64,000 nucleotides of DNA from Enterococcus sp. 4G2_DIV0659 (GTDB taxonomy: Bacteria; Bacillota; Bacilli; Lactobacillales; Enterococcaceae), in the NCBI RefSeq assembly GCF_002140715.2, contig NZ_NGLE02000001.1, positions 1,111,001-1,175,000 of the forward strand, given 5' to 3'. The notes beneath the pieces were generated by a model that was not told the DNA's origin, made no database searches, and saw only the letters and a list, made by a program, of their open reading frames with translations. This document shows, one piece after another, positions 8,177 to 17,733 of the stretch (position 1 is its first letter; every line of letters begins with the position of its first letter). The translations under genes and the position numbers were made by a program.

Positions 8177-8821
8177 ATTTCAATCCACTAGCTCTAAACA
8201 GAGCTAGACGCAGGGTTTATAGCAACCGTAACCCCAAACTCTAGATTTCAATCCACTAGCTCTAAACAGAGCTAGACCTGACACTTCACTAGGTACATAT
8301 ATTTCATCAATTCTATTTCAATCCACTAGCTCTAAACAGAGCTAGACCCCATGCCGTTTACAACATTTTCAGTTAATTTGTTATTTCAATCCACTAGCTC
8401 TAAACAGAGCTAGACGATAAAAAAATCACAACTGAACTCACTGTTGATATTTCAATCCACTAGCTCTAAACAGAGCTAGACCTGACACTTCACTAGGTAC
8501 ATATATTTCATCAATTCTATTTCAATCCACTAGCTCTAAACAGAGCTAGACCCCATGCCGTTTACAACATTTTCAGTTAATTTGTTATTTCAATCCACTA
8601 GCTCTAAACAGAGCTAGACCTTCTTGCCGCCGCATCTTCCCAAATGTGGAAATTATTTCAATCCACTAGCTCTAAACAGAGCTAGACCAAGAAGAAGAAG
8701 CTTTAAACTCTCGCTTAGCAATTTCAATCCACTAGCTCTAAACAGAGCTAGACTTGGTTGGATGTCACTATCTGTTGAGCCTGCATATATTTCAATCCAC
8801 TAGCTCTAAACAGAGCTAGAC
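8177..8821 (-). CRISPR. Type I-C CRISPR array, 10 repeats and 9 spacers
   Basis: Ten identical 33-base repeats start at 8177, 8245, 8315, 8383, 8449, 8519, 8587, 8655, 8721 and 8789. On the minus strand the repeat begins GTCTAGCTCTG, has a 7-bp stem (TAGCTCT/AGAGCTA), and ends GTGGATTGAAAT, the hallmark of type I-C. Spacers are 33-37 bases. Two are present twice: 8278-8314 equals 8482-8518, and 8348-8382 equals 8552-8586, so there are seven different spacers and the pair arose by recombination between repeats. The leader lies on the cas2 side, so 8789 is the youngest repeat. Spacer origins cannot be told without a search. Confidence 0.98.
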
Positions 8822-8992
8822 CGTGAAATTGGCAACAATACACGACATATTTTTGCTATTTCACAAAAAAACAACTTTAAAATTAAATTTCAATGATAAA
8901 AACAGCTCTCCATCAATGAAAAATAGCTATTTTTTGGTGCGGATCTCCCAGTATTTCCATGTGCACTTTAGATCCGCACCACATTGCCATTG
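8822..8992 (-). promoter_or_regulatory. CRISPR leader with strong hairpin
   Basis: The 171 AT-rich bases between cas2 and the first repeat are the expected leader, holding the array promoter and adaptation signals. It includes a perfect 11-bp inverted repeat, GGTGCGGATCT (8935-8945) and AGATCCGCACC (8969-8979), with a 23-base loop just after cas2. On the minus strand no T run follows it, so it looks like a transcript-processing or protein-binding hairpin more than a terminator. Confidence 0.75.
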
Positions 8993-9283
8993 CTAAAATA
9001 TCAAAGGCGCTTCTACGTCAAAACTTTCTTTGGCACCTATGTGCTCCACTTTGTTTTGATAATTATTTCCCAATCGATAAATCCGAAGACTATCCAACTC
9101 TTCATCAATTAGATCAATCAGTTCTTTTTTCAACTGAGTCAATTCCGTCGCATCAACGACACACTCAAAAACAGAATTCTGAACACGCTGCCCATAGTCT
9201 TGACATTTCTTTGCTACCTTCCTTAAACGACGGGTACCATTTTTTGAACTTGTTGCAACATCGTAAGTTATCAATATCAACAT
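8993..9283 (-). CDS. cas2: CRISPR adaptation endoribonuclease-fold protein Cas2
   Basis: About 96 residues; family size is 85-100. The ferredoxin-like fold is shown by MLILITYDV with the conserved Asp, then RRLRKVAKKCQDYGQRVQNSVFEC, typical of type I-C Cas2. A GTG codon at 9292 could add three residues, but the ATG at 9283 follows GGTGGGA, so I prefer it. With Cas1 it forms the integrase that inserts new spacers at the leader end. It is the last gene of the operon, 9 bases after cas1, and adjoins the leader. Confidence 0.95.
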   Translation of the reverse strand: MLILITYDVATSSKNGTRRLRKVAKKCQDYGQRVQNSVFECVVDATELTQLKKELIDLIDEELDSLRIYRLGNNYQNKVEHIGAKESFDVEAPLIF

Positions 9284-9292
9284 ACTTCCCAC

Positions 9293-10321
9293 CTACTTCC
9301 ATAAAAACGGCGGATAACCATCTAAATCATCTCTTAAAAACCGACTTAACAACAATGCCTGAGCATAAGGAACCAAGCCCCAATTAATTTTTTCACCTAA
9401 AAATGGATGCTGAATTTGCTCTTGTTTCTTTTCTTGCCATTTTTGAAAGAAGGTTCGCCTACCCGCATCTGTTAAAATCACTGCACCACTTTCTTTTTTA
9501 ACGAAATCTTTTTCCGTCACCATTTTTTTATTAATCAACGTTAAGACAAAACGATCCGCATAAATTCCCCTTAACTCTTCCATTAAATCCAAAGCTAAAG
9601 AAGCCCTTCCAGGTCGATCTTGGTGCATAAATCCAACATAAGGATCAAGTCCAACCGTTTCTAAAGCGGCTGCACATTCTTGAGCTAACAACGTATAAGC
9701 TAAAGAAAGCATTGCATTGACATTGTCTAAGGGCGGTCTGCGGTTTCGACCATAAAAACCAAAATCACTCTTCTGTTGCAAAATCATTTGGTCAAACAAG
9801 AGAAAATAGCGATTTGCTGCTTGTCCTTCAATCCCTCTTAGCGATTCTAGCTCCTCCACTTGGCGAATATCTTCAATGTATTTTTTCAGTTCTCCAGAAA
9901 TCTGCTTAAACCGTTCAATATCCACTCTCATCGGGTTTTCTCTAGTCATACGTTCCAACATCCACCGTTGATTGTACACTTTACCGATAATAAAATGACG
10001 AGCAATCTGCAAACTTTCTACTTCACTATCAGATAAACGATATTGTTTTTTCCGCAACGTCACATTTCCAGTTGTGCCGCCTGTCACCCGACTACCAAAT
10101 TTACCGGTATTTGTTAAGAATGTGATACCTATATTTTTCTCAGCACATTTGCGCATTAATGCCGGACTTGCTCCTAAATAACCAGAAGTAACAATGGCTT
10201 CTATATTATGAAGAGGCACTCTATTTTTCTTTTCGTCTATTTTAACAACAATGTTCTCACCATCTAAAGCCATGTATGCATCTGAGGATGTTATAAATAA
10301 GGTATTCAATAGCTTTTTCAT
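9293..10321 (-). CDS. cas1: CRISPR integrase Cas1 (type I-C)
   Basis: A 342-residue protein of normal length. The N-terminal beta domain starts MKKLLNTLFITSSDAYMALDGENIVV. The catalytic helical domain has RNRRPPLDNVNAMLSLAYTLL and the metal-binding His and acidic residues in VGFMHQDRPGRASLALDLMEELR. Its start overlaps the cas4 stop by 4 bases (ATGA), indicating translational coupling. It joins new protospacers into the array as a complex with Cas2, probably with Cas4 choosing PAM-bearing ends. Confidence 0.97.
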   Translation of the reverse strand: MKKLLNTLFITSSDAYMALDGENIVVKIDEKKNRVPLHNIEAIVTSGYLGASPALMRKCAEKNIGITFLTNTGKFGSRVTGGTTGNVTLRKKQYRLSDSEVESLQIARHFIIGKVYNQRWMLERMTRENPMRVDIERFKQISGELKKYIEDIRQVEELESLRGIEGQAANRYFLLFDQMILQQKSDFGFYGRNRRPPLDNVNAMLSLAYTLLAQECAAALETVGLDPYVGFMHQDRPGRASLALDLMEELRGIYADRFVLTLINKKMVTEKDFVKKESGAVILTDAGRRTFFQKWQEKKQEQIQHPFLGEKINWGLVPYAQALLLSRFLRDDLDGYPPFLWK

Positions 10322-10971
10322 TCACATAACCTCCGATCTAAATAGCCTTTGACAGTTTGAACATTCATCAATTTAGGCAAACAAATATTTTGTAGTGAAC
10401 ATTTTTTACAAAAGTTACCGGTTTTAACTTTAGGCGTGTAGCGTCTTGCCCAGTATTGATGCATTTCAGCTACATTTTTCTTGAGTTCGTCACGTAAAGC
10501 AAGTGTAATATCAACTGCTTCTCTACGTTTTGTTTCATGATAATAAAGATAGCCTTTTGGCACTTCACAAACAAGCATTTCCTCTAAGCAAACTGCCTGA
10601 GCTGTTAACTGCATGATATCACTGAGCTCTTGCTTTGGCTTACCATGTTTGTATTCAACTGGAATCGGTGAAAATGTTCCTGATTCTCCGTGTAACGGTA
10701 CGCCATTTAGATCTTGTACAAATTCCACAACATCACAGATTCCAGTAATGCCCAAAGTTGGTGAATGGATAGGCAGCGCGCGAACAATCAAACGATCTTT
10801 GCGTTTTTCCCGAATCGTCGGCTGATCAGCTTTTTCGTGTAAATATTGTCCTTCCAGCGTCAACACATTTTCTTGCCATTGTTGTTCAATATGAATCAAC
10901 GCCCATTGACGGCGGCAAAAGAGAAAATGTTGAATCCCAGAAATCATTAAATAATCTTGTTCGTCGTACAT
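10318..10971 (-). CDS. cas4: Cas4 exonuclease, prespacer processing
   Basis: A 217-residue RecB-like nuclease. The iron-sulfur cluster ligands are visible as FLFCRRQW near residue 18 and CKKCSLQNIC near residues 188-197. The PD-(D/E)xK core is GICDVVEF and PVEYKHGK. Cas4 trims prespacers and selects the PAM for Cas1-Cas2 in type I-C. It lies 1 base after cas7 and overlaps cas1. Confidence 0.95.
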   Translation of the reverse strand: MYDEQDYLMISGIQHFLFCRRQWALIHIEQQWQENVLTLEGQYLHEKADQPTIREKRKDRLIVRALPIHSPTLGITGICDVVEFVQDLNGVPLHGESGTFSPIPVEYKHGKPKQELSDIMQLTAQAVCLEEMLVCEVPKGYLYYHETKRREAVDITLALRDELKKNVAEMHQYWARRYTPKVKTGNFCKKCSLQNICLPKLMNVQTVKGYLDRRLCE

Positions 10972-10972
10972 A

Positions 10973-11830
10973 TTATAGCCCTTCGATAACTGTTAGCTCG
11001 ATTCCTTCTAATGGTTCGACCGTTACTTTATAATCGTCGAATGATTTTGCCCGATCCACTTCAGAAATTTTTTCGATTTTTACAGAACGATGGACTTTAG
11101 CGGATGAGGCTTTGCCCATTTTGCTTGGATGTTCCCACCAGTAGACTTTTTCTACAGCCATGCTGCCGTCCGGACGAGCAGAGGATGCATCATTTTCAAA
11201 AAGAGTTGTTAGAGCTTCTTTGATTTTTTCTGCATCCGCTTCGGTAAAGCCTGTTTTTTCGGCTAGTTGAACATTGATGCTGCCGTTGAAGACATAAACA
11301 CCGAAATCAACGAAATGTTTGGTTCCCATGGTGTCAGAGCCTTTTTTATCCCCCGTAACGGAGTTCACGCTTTTCGTAATTTGCATCGTGTTGATATCGA
11401 TTGGATCTACACTTACAGCGGTCTGTATAGAAACAGGTCCACGAACACCAACCGATAAATCAGAGCCCTTAAACGCAAAGACTTGCCCAAAACTTCTAGT
11501 ATCCATGAATGTTTTACAAGCGACTTGTGCGTAACGATCCGCATCTTTTTTCTTGTCTTTATTGATTGCTTCTAGTTCTTCGACTGCATCTGCTCGGTCT
11601 TTCAAACTTTTAAAGCCATCATCCGCACGGTCATCAGACTGAACAAAAATACGTTCACCTAAGTCTTGTAGTCGATTACGAATTTTACGTTTAATTGCGA
11701 CATCTGATATTTCGCCGAAACCATCAAAGTTTTGGCGTGGTCGGTTTCCGTTTAATGGATCACCGTTTGGGTTTGCATTTGTTACTGAAACAATGACTTT
11801 AAAATCGATTTTATTTTCTAATGTACTCAT
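10973..11830 (-). CDS. cas7: Cascade backbone protein Cas7 (Csd2, type I-C)
   Basis: A 285-residue RAMP protein. The Csd2 signature NANPNGDPLNGNRPR lies near the N-terminus and RGPVSIQTAVSVDPIDI in the middle. Several copies polymerise on the crRNA to form the I-C Cascade backbone. The frame lies 3 bases after cas8c and 1 base before cas4, inside the single operon. No anomaly seen. Confidence 0.96.
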   Translation of the reverse strand: MSTLENKIDFKVIVSVTNANPNGDPLNGNRPRQNFDGFGEISDVAIKRKIRNRLQDLGERIFVQSDDRADDGFKSLKDRADAVEELEAINKDKKKDADRYAQVACKTFMDTRSFGQVFAFKGSDLSVGVRGPVSIQTAVSVDPIDINTMQITKSVNSVTGDKKGSDTMGTKHFVDFGVYVFNGSINVQLAEKTGFTEADAEKIKEALTTLFENDASSARPDGSMAVEKVYWWEHPSKMGKASSAKVHRSVKIEKISEVDRAKSFDDYKVTVEPLEGIELTVIEGL

Positions 11831-11833
11831 GAT

Positions 11834-13759
11834 TTATTCCTCCGTTTTGTCTTCTGATTTTTTATAAGTGTCTAATTCATAACGTTGTTCACAATAGCCC
11901 ATAAGATATTCTCCATTTAATGGTTTGTTAGTTCTTTCCCCTTTTTCAAAAGATACAACAATTTCATCTATTAAATGTTGATAATACAGACCTCTATCTT
12001 TCAAACGTCCGTAATATGGAATTAAGTTTTCTTGAAGTGTTTGCCAAGTTTGTAAGGGATGATTACTAAATGTATTCATGTAACGCATTGCATTTGTCAT
12101 TCTATCTTTTTCACCCAAAGAAAGTGATTTTCTCTCCACCTTATCTGCTACCGCCAACATTCTTCCAAATAGATAACTTCTATCAGTTTCATTTTTATCT
12201 AATGCCACAATTCTTTCCCCCTTTTTAAAATGTTTATTCATGACTGCACAAGCAATACTTAGTGTTTTTTCCCATTCCCATTTTTCCATGCTTACAGGAT
12301 TTGACGCTCGTTGCAGGAGATTTCTAACAAGATTGATTGGAATCTTTTTACCATCCACAACACAAGGAAATAATTCATGGATTGTATTTTTTATTAGCGT
12401 GTCACTAGCTCGTGCACCATACGCCGCTTCAGCAATGTCTCTAAGTGATGGAGCACCCCAAAATGTGTAGCGTTGTTTATTTTTACTACCATACGTATGA
12501 CGCCAAAAACAGGTTTGATGCCATGCTTCAATTCGTGTAAAGTATTGTTCTTTTTCAAATGAACGATAGTAGAGAACGCCCATTCTTCCAGGAGTCGCAG
12601 CATCTAAAATCATAATATAAATTGGCTCACGGTAAGAAAGCTTCACGCTATAACCATTTAAGGCTTGCTTAAATAACTCAGAAAATTGTTGATGCGTTGT
12701 ATCTGGATTTAATAACATTTCTGCTTCTTCATCTTTGGCAAAAATAGCATCAAAATCAAGAAAGTCAGCACTTGATTCTTCTGGATTAGGCACCTTTGTT
12801 TCTTTTTTCCCCCAGGTTAAAAAGACTCGTCCGTCTAAAACAAAGGCTTGTTTGCCAATCAGCCATTTCAAAGCATTGTGTCCTTTTTGAGAAACTTCGT
12901 AACTGATCGAAGCGACTTGATTTTTATCAGTAAAACGACCTTTATATGTGAAATTTGTAGAATCATTTCCTGAAATCAATTTCGCCATATCACCGCCATA
13001 GCGTACTTTTGAGGGATGGTTTTCTGTTAGTGGTAACATTTCTCCAGTGACATAATCTAGCCCTTCATTTGTCAGTTCGTTTGTATAATAAGCGACAAAT
13101 GAGTCAATTATTTCTTTATCTCCCCAGAGCGGTCGTTTTTCTTTTCCCTTTTCTTGAACAGCAAATCTGACAAAAGAAGCTGATTGTTCCCCAACTACTA
13201 CACTAAATAACGGCGGCTTCTCACCAAGTTCTGCTTCAAGCTCTTTTGACCATTTTGGGATAAGTTGATGATTCTTTTCAACCATTACATTTGCTTGTAC
13301 TAAATCTTCAATCAATGTTCCTTTTTCTAAATACTGCAAAACACTTTTAACAGCTGTCTGAGAATAATCTGATTCGCACCATGCCCGTAAATTTTCTAAA
13401 TACATCCGATAAGAATTTTTCCCAGCTTTATTCTTTTTGTAAACACCACCATATTCCTCGAAATCACCCGCCACATAGACTAAATTATCATGGATTAAAT
13501 GCGGTGCAGACGTTGAACCTGATCTTCCAGCAGACTCAATCGTTACAGGAATCATTGTTTGAGCCTCTTCTTTTGGTACGACATCTGCCTCGTAAAATTC
13601 ACCCTCTGGCGTTATCGTTACTTCGATTTGTGCATTTTGATAAGCATGAGCAATTGGCAAAAGAACGATTTCTTTTCCAGAAGATGTTCGTTGAACTTTC
13701 CCTGCTTGATCTGCATTTTCTTTGTATGTTTCATATAAATCATTTAACCAACTCATCAT
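11834..13759 (-). CDS. cas8c: Cascade large subunit Cas8c (Csd1)
   Basis: A 641-residue Csd1-family protein, typical in length. It recognises the PAM and opens the target DNA. The N-terminus [22 protein letters not shown] is typical; either Met can start. In other I-C systems a small subunit, Cas11c, is translated from an internal start in the C-terminal part; the corresponding region here would be about residues 510-641 (helical, from around [10 protein letters not shown]), but I see no convincing internal ribosome-binding site. The start overlaps the cas5 stop by 4 bases. Confidence 0.96.
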   Translation of the reverse strand: MMSWLNDLYETYKENADQAGKVQRTSSGKEIVLLPIAHAYQNAQIEVTITPEGEFYEADVVPKEEAQTMIPVTIESAGRSGSTSAPHLIHDNLVYVAGDFEEYGGVYKKNKAGKNSYRMYLENLRAWCESDYSQTAVKSVLQYLEKGTLIEDLVQANVMVEKNHQLIPKWSKELEAELGEKPPLFSVVVGEQSASFVRFAVQEKGKEKRPLWGDKEIIDSFVAYYTNELTNEGLDYVTGEMLPLTENHPSKVRYGGDMAKLISGNDSTNFTYKGRFTDKNQVASISYEVSQKGHNALKWLIGKQAFVLDGRVFLTWGKKETKVPNPEESSADFLDFDAIFAKDEEAEMLLNPDTTHQQFSELFKQALNGYSVKLSYREPIYIMILDAATPGRMGVLYYRSFEKEQYFTRIEAWHQTCFWRHTYGSKNKQRYTFWGAPSLRDIAEAAYGARASDTLIKNTIHELFPCVVDGKKIPINLVRNLLQRASNPVSMEKWEWEKTLSIACAVMNKHFKKGERIVALDKNETDRSYLFGRMLAVADKVERKSLSLGEKDRMTNAMRYMNTFSNHPLQTWQTLQENLIPYYGRLKDRGLYYQHLIDEIVVSFEKGERTNKPLNGEYLMGYCEQRYELDTYKKSEDKTEE

Positions 13760-14487
13760 TCAACCTCCTGTTCCAAGGTTTCAAATAGTCGATCAACAGT
13801 TTCCATTCCTGAAGGGTCAAATATTTTCGCTTGCATCGTTCTAAGCGGTCGAACTAAGCTACATTCTTCTGGTCGTATAAATTTAATAATGCCTTTTTCC
13901 ATAATCGGACGCCACAAACGAACTGCCAATTCCTCTTTTCCTGTTTCATCAGGATAAGATAAACCATGCACCATTGTGCCAAAATGCAATTCCCCTTCAT
14001 AATTGTCATAGTCGCCTTTAGCTTTCCCAAACTCAACTGGTTCCACATATCCTTGACATTCTCTTGTTCCTAAAAAAATATCTCTCCGTCCGCCAGCTTT
14101 GATTGAACGTTTTAAAATCTGATAATGTTTGTCTTCATTCCAATCCCCTTTTAAATCAGGACGATGTGGATTAAACTCAAAATGGACTTTTACTTCATAA
14201 ACAGGCTTTTTCAGATACGTATAATACGCTAAATCACTAGCTCTGCTATCGTTGTATTTCATCGGTCGCATGCCTTTGGATTCCATTTGAATCGAGTTCA
14301 TCACGCGAACTTCATCAATATAGTACATAATCGATGGTTTCCAATAAATGCTTTCTGTGATTCCTTTTAGCGCTTGATAGGTGGGGACTTGATAGGTCAT
14401 TTTTTCACCCCCCATTTTTGTCAAAGGATCTGTAAAAAGAGCGTATTCACCTTCAACTCTAAATGAAATCTGATTTTTGTATCTCAT
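13756..14487 (-). CDS. cas5c: Cas5c, Cascade subunit and pre-crRNA endoribonuclease
   Basis: About 243 residues. An upstream ATG at 14532 would overlap cas3, but the ATG at 14487 has an AAGGAGG site at ideal distance and gives the normal N-terminus [21 protein letters not shown]. Type I-C lacks Cas6; Cas5c cuts the repeat and caps the 5' handle. The family features [20 protein letters not shown] and the C-terminal [12 protein letters not shown] are present. It is the first Cascade gene after cas3. Confidence 0.95.
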   Translation of the reverse strand: MRYKNQISFRVEGEYALFTDPLTKMGGEKMTYQVPTYQALKGITESIYWKPSIMYYIDEVRVMNSIQMESKGMRPMKYNDSRASDLAYYTYLKKPVYEVKVHFEFNPHRPDLKGDWNEDKHYQILKRSIKAGGRRDIFLGTRECQGYVEPVEFGKAKGDYDNYEGELHFGTMVHGLSYPDETGKEELAVRLWRPIMEKGIIKFIRPEECSLVRPLRTMQAKIFDPSGMETVDRLFETLEQEVE

Positions 14488-14531
14488 CGTTGCTTCCTCC
14501 TTTATGATCAAACTCTTGAAGTTAGATAACA

Positions 14532-16961
14532 TTAAAATCCTAAATAACCACTAGCCGCTTCTGCTTCTATATCTATTCCAAACTTCAAATCATATGAATT
14601 ACTGGTCAGAGCCAAAATATCGCCATTCAACAGTGGATAAATTCCACCACTTGCTTGAAGTTCCATCAATTCGTGCTGGAAGATATTGACCATATATTGC
14701 TGTGCTTTTTTCAACGTTGGCGCATACTCTTCAGGTCTTAGCTCACCATTTAAATCCGCAATCAATTCATTCCCAGCTTTGTACGGAACAAGCACTGATG
14801 TCGTTGGACTATCAATGACTTGAAAATATTTCCCTACTGTTTTAGGACTACTTCTAAGAGCCAAAATAGGTGCAGAGCTGTGTGTTCGTTTATAATGTTC
14901 CAGCGCATTAACACCTTCTCCTAATAGACCAAATAGTTCGAGCGATGTCTTTTTAACTGGATAGTTCAATTCATTTTTAAAACGATCATAATATCGATCA
15001 AAATACCGCTTTTGAACATCATGAGAAAGTAATTCCTCTTGTTCGAGTTCACGATTTTCTTTAAGAATATCTAGCGTAATTGTTTGTCCTTGTTTAATCT
15101 CTGGTAGATGAGTCAGATTTTCAAGGTCTGCGGAAAGATTGACTAGGTAGACTGGTTGCTGCTTAGTTTCACCATGTCGATTGCAACGTCCCGCAGCTTG
15201 AGCAATTGAATCTAAACCAGCCACCGAACGAATCACAGATTGAAAACTGATATCTACACCTGCTTCAATCAATTGGGTTGTGATACAAATTAGTTTTGTT
15301 TCGCTATTTTTTAGTTTCTCACGTAATTCATCCAACAAATCTTTCCGATGCTTGGCACACATTGAGGTACTTAAATGATATAATTCAACATCTTCTAATT
15401 GCTGTTCTTCCAAATATTGATATAAACTCCGAACAGCTTTTTTGGTATTTAAAATAATTAGCAAATTTTCTTTCTCTACTAAAATGTCTTGACTGAAATC
15501 AGCTAAAGTTTCAAGCTTCCATGGTTCATCTGTTGTTCGGTCAATGACCTCTACTCGTTTAAACTTGGATTCTACTTCTGATAAATTCGAAACCATTTCG
15601 CCATCGGAGTCTTTGGTTAACGCTCGTCCAACATTTTCTAAAGACGGCTGAGTTGCTGTACATAGAACACTCGTTGTCCCACCGAATTTTTTTAAGAAAT
15701 TCAAACTTTCATTAAATAAATGCGTACAGTTCGTTGGCACGCCTTGCGCCTCATCAAAAATAATCACAGCATTGGTTAAATTATGAAAACGACGTGGGTT
15801 TCGAGTTCCTCGACTGTAAATCGTATTTAGAAACTGCACCATTGTTGTAAAAATTACAGGGCTTTCCCAATTGTCTTTCATTAATGCTTGCTTTTGTTCT
15901 AACGCTTCTTTTTCAGCTTCGGATTCTTCGGATTTCCTTGTTTTCGTTTCCTCCTGATCTGTAAAAACATTGGAATGATGCTCTAGAATATTTTCTTCAT
16001 CTTTTAAAATCTCTCGGACTGTCGCAGCATTCTGTTCGATAATCGTTGTAAATGGCACGACATAAATGATGCGCTCTTTTCCATGTTTTATAGCGTGATT
16101 CAAGGCAAATCGTAAACTGGCTAATGTCTTTCCGCCTCCTGTGGGAATCGAAAGAGTGTAAATTCCCGTTTCTCGTTCAGCAAAGGTCTTGCATTGATTT
16201 GACATCTGCCCACGAAGTTGATTAATTGGTGTGTCAGCGGTAAAAGTTGAAATATATTCTTCTAGGCTTTGACTATAAGATTTCAGCAACTCATCATTTT
16301 CATGCTTTTTAAATTTTTCATTTTCTTCAAACAACATCGTATTTGTTCGGTCGGCATCCAGTAAGCAACTATAAATGAATTTCAAAAGGAAAAATGTATC
16401 ATTTTGTTTGATTCTACTTTTTCCATTTGATTGATAAAACCCTTTCAATTCTTCTATTGCTTCTGACAGTAATTGTTGAAATTGTTCTTCTGACATCACT
16501 TCTTCAAAAAAACGAAGTTTAATCTGCTCATAGTCCACAACCTCTATTTCCGCTACTCGCCTAAGATAATCAGAGGTTGCTTCTCCTTCTGGTGTAAAAA
16601 AATCTTGCAGCCCCCGACTGCTGTGATGAGAAATAATCGCATTCCCCACCAATTCAGCAAAAATATATGAAAATGGATCACGACTATTTTTGTGGCAATA
16701 ATCAAAAAGAAGTTTACCGCCAGCTGTTGAATGATCCACGCTACCCCGTGTCACACTTTTCGGATCAGCAATAGCTTTTCGCAAATATTCTTGGAATTCG
16801 TTGGAATATTTCCCTAAATCATGAAGTAAACCTGCTATATAGCTAACTTTTCTTAATCCAATTTTTGCCCCCCAATCACCACTCAATACAGCGCATTCTA
16901 GTAGGTGATCTTTTAAACGTTGCTTTTCTCCATCTGATTTCCTCACATGTGCGATATACAT
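14532..16961 (-). CDS. cas3: Cas3 nuclease-helicase
   Basis: An 809-residue HD-nuclease/SF2-helicase fusion. HD domain: HLLECA near residue 18 and the metal-binding LLHDLGKYS near residue 46. Helicase: Walker [13 protein letters not shown] (about residue 271), FDEAQG as the DEAH box, CTATQPS (motif III), and the C-terminal [11 protein letters not shown] motif VI. All key residues are intact, so interference should work. The start follows AAGGAG. It is the first large gene of the cas operon; the region upstream carries a 50-codon ORF and the presumed operon promoter at 17243-17271. Confidence 0.97.
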   Translation of the reverse strand: MYIAHVRKSDGEKQRLKDHLLECAVLSGDWGAKIGLRKVSYIAGLLHDLGKYSNEFQEYLRKAIADPKSVTRGSVDHSTAGGKLLFDYCHKNSRDPFSYIFAELVGNAIISHHSSRGLQDFFTPEGEATSDYLRRVAEIEVVDYEQIKLRFFEEVMSEEQFQQLLSEAIEELKGFYQSNGKSRIKQNDTFFLLKFIYSCLLDADRTNTMLFEENEKFKKHENDELLKSYSQSLEEYISTFTADTPINQLRGQMSNQCKTFAERETGIYTLSIPTGGGKTLASLRFALNHAIKHGKERIIYVVPFTTIIEQNAATVREILKDEENILEHHSNVFTDQEETKTRKSEESEAEKEALEQKQALMKDNWESPVIFTTMVQFLNTIYSRGTRNPRRFHNLTNAVIIFDEAQGVPTNCTHLFNESLNFLKKFGGTTSVLCTATQPSLENVGRALTKDSDGEMVSNLSEVESKFKRVEVIDRTTDEPWKLETLADFSQDILVEKENLLIILNTKKAVRSLYQYLEEQQLEDVELYHLSTSMCAKHRKDLLDELREKLKNSETKLICITTQLIEAGVDISFQSVIRSVAGLDSIAQAAGRCNRHGETKQQPVYLVNLSADLENLTHLPEIKQGQTITLDILKENRELEQEELLSHDVQKRYFDRYYDRFKNELNYPVKKTSLELFGLLGEGVNALEHYKRTHSSAPILALRSSPKTVGKYFQVIDSPTTSVLVPYKAGNELIADLNGELRPEEYAPTLKKAQQYMVNIFQHELMELQASGGIYPLLNGDILALTSNSYDLKFGIDIEAEAASGYLGF

Positions 16962-17058
16962 ACTTAAACTCCTTAATTAATTTCTAAATGTCTTAAATAA
17001 ATTATACCACTTATAAAAAAAAGAACTATCTAAAATTTTAAATAATTGGATTAATTTT

Positions 17059-17211
17059 TTAGTTAAAGAAAAAAAGGTAGACTAGTATTAATATTAGCAA
17101 TAACAAAATAAACAAAACAGAAAGAACATCCCAAAGCTTCTCTGCCATAACTACAACGAGTGCACTAATAGCTACCAACAACAATTTTTTACCATTTTCT
17201 CTATTAATCAT
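17059..17211 (-). CDS. 50-residue membrane miniprotein upstream of cas3
   Basis: An open frame with ATG at 17211, AGGAAGGG upstream, and stop at 17059. It encodes a polar start (MINRENGKK), one hydrophobic segment (LLLVAISALVVVM), a short charged turn (AEKLWD), and a second strongly hydrophobic segment ending FFFN. It lies in the same direction between the presumed cas promoter and cas3, so it would be the first gene of the cas transcript. No family recognised. It could be a membrane effector guarded by the CRISPR system or simply a leader peptide. Confidence 0.5.
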   Translation of the reverse strand: MINRENGKKLLLVAISALVVVMAEKLWDVLSVLFILLLLILILVYLFFFN

Positions 17212-17242
17212 TTTATTATTACCCTTCCTACATCTTTTAATT

Positions 17243-17271
17243 TATATACTAAACACTGAATTGAGCGTAAA
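17243..17271 (-). promoter_or_regulatory. Presumed cas operon promoter
   Basis: On the minus strand TTTACG, 17 bases, TATATA (shifted TATAAA also possible), upstream of the miniprotein and cas3. An alternative weaker promoter lies just upstream (TTGACT at 17315-17310 with TACGCT). The spacer between the boxes contains the sequence matched by the crRNA-like RNA at 17408. Confidence 0.55.
17247..17265 (-). other. Candidate crRNA-guided operator in the cas promoter
   Basis: On the minus strand this reads CTC (PAM position) then AATTCAGTGTTTAGTA. It equals the spacer-like segment of the RNA at 17408-17423 except for one base at position 6, a position that type I crRNAs leave unpaired. Complementarity fades after base 16, which would favour binding without cleavage. 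CTC fits the YYC PAM range reported for some I-C systems. Confidence 0.65.
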
Positions 17272-17330
17272 ATTATCTACTAGTTTAGCGTACTACACAA
17301 AAACTAAATAGTCAACTTTTTCTTTCTAAT

Positions 17331-17359
17331 TAGTTTAAATACAAATAATATGTTATAAT
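17331..17359 (+). promoter_or_regulatory. Promoter of the crRNA-like RNA
   Basis: An extended -10 element, TGTTATAAT, at 17351-17359 with a weak -35 (TAGTTT at 17331). Transcription would start about 17366, some 14 bases before the variant repeat, and is divergent from the cas operon. Confidence 0.6.
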
Positions 17360-17365
17360 TTATAT

Positions 17366-17473
17366 TGGTTTTAGAAACTGTCACATTTTAAATGTGTGGA
17401 TTGAAATAATTCTGTGTTTAGTACCTAATGATAGTATCAGCCCAAGTTCTAGAATTTGGGCTGGTTTTCATTT
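17366..17473 (+). ncRNA. crRNA-resembling regulatory RNA with a single variant I-C repeat
   Basis: A short transcription unit: extended -10 promoter, one repeat-like sequence at 17380-17407, a spacer-like segment from 17408, and a hairpin terminator at 17439-17462. The repeat begins GTC, has its own stem (CACATTT/AAATGTG) and ends with the same GTGGATTGAAAT as the array repeats, so Cas5c could process it and leave the normal 5' handle. Its stem differs from the array repeat, so it is not a stray array unit. The first 16 bases of the spacer part match the cas promoter (see 17247-17265). Such crRNA-resembling repressor RNAs (CreR) are known for several type I systems; I infer the same role here. 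Confidence 0.75.
17439..17473 (+). terminator. Terminator of the crRNA-like RNA
   Basis: AGCCCAA and TTGGGCT arms around a TTCTAGAA centre, then GGTTTTCATTT. Confidence 0.75.
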
Positions 17474-17522
17474 ATCTAATTAAATCCGTCTTCAATAAAT
17501 AAAGCTATCAAGCAAGAAAAAC

Positions 17523-17626
17523 TTGACTCCACCTTCCTTTTCATGTATCTTATAGATAGAAAATAATAAGCAATGGGTTCACCAAAGACCCCATCACTCC
17601 TCTGAAAGTGATGGGGTTTATTTTGG
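17523..17626 (+). ncRNA. Antisense RNA of the Fst-like toxin locus
   Basis: A promoter TTGACT, 17 bases, TATCTT (17523-17551) would start a transcript near 17558. It runs through the direct repeat copy at 17571-17583 and ends at a hairpin (CCCCATCACT/AGTGATGGGG, 17589-17616) with T-rich tail. The hairpin also closes the convergent toxin mRNA. This matches the known par (Fst/RNA II) layout: shared terminator plus a direct repeat that pairs with the toxin leader (CAATAGGTTCACC at 17731-17743, 12 of 13 bases identical). Confidence 0.7.
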
Positions 17627-17640
17627 CTTTTAGCCGCTTT

Positions 17641-17733
17641 CTAGTCCTGCCGATTATCAAGCCAATGTTTGAATAATCCTAAGACTACTCCAACAATAAT
17701 CGGGCCAATGATTGTGGAAAATAAAATAAACAA
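17641..17733 (-). CDS. Fst-family type I toxin
   Basis: A 30-codon ORF with a TTG start 5 bases after GGAGGTG. It has one membrane helix containing FSTIIGPIIVGVVLGLF and the polar tail KHWLDNRQD, the characteristic Fst family pattern (membrane segment, then W-D-polar end). Fst toxins insert into the membrane and disturb nucleoid and division. The ORF is too short for usual gene calling. The start codon overlaps the direct repeat targeted by the antisense RNA, as in par of pAD1. A chromosomal position next to the CRISPR locus is notable. Confidence 0.8.
   Translation of the reverse strand: MFILFSTIIGPIIVGVVLGLFKHWLDNRQD

Noticed and set aside
17380..17407. Stray unit of the main CRISPR array
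   Set aside because: It is 9 kb away, has a different stem, its own promoter and terminator, and a spacer that matches the cas promoter.
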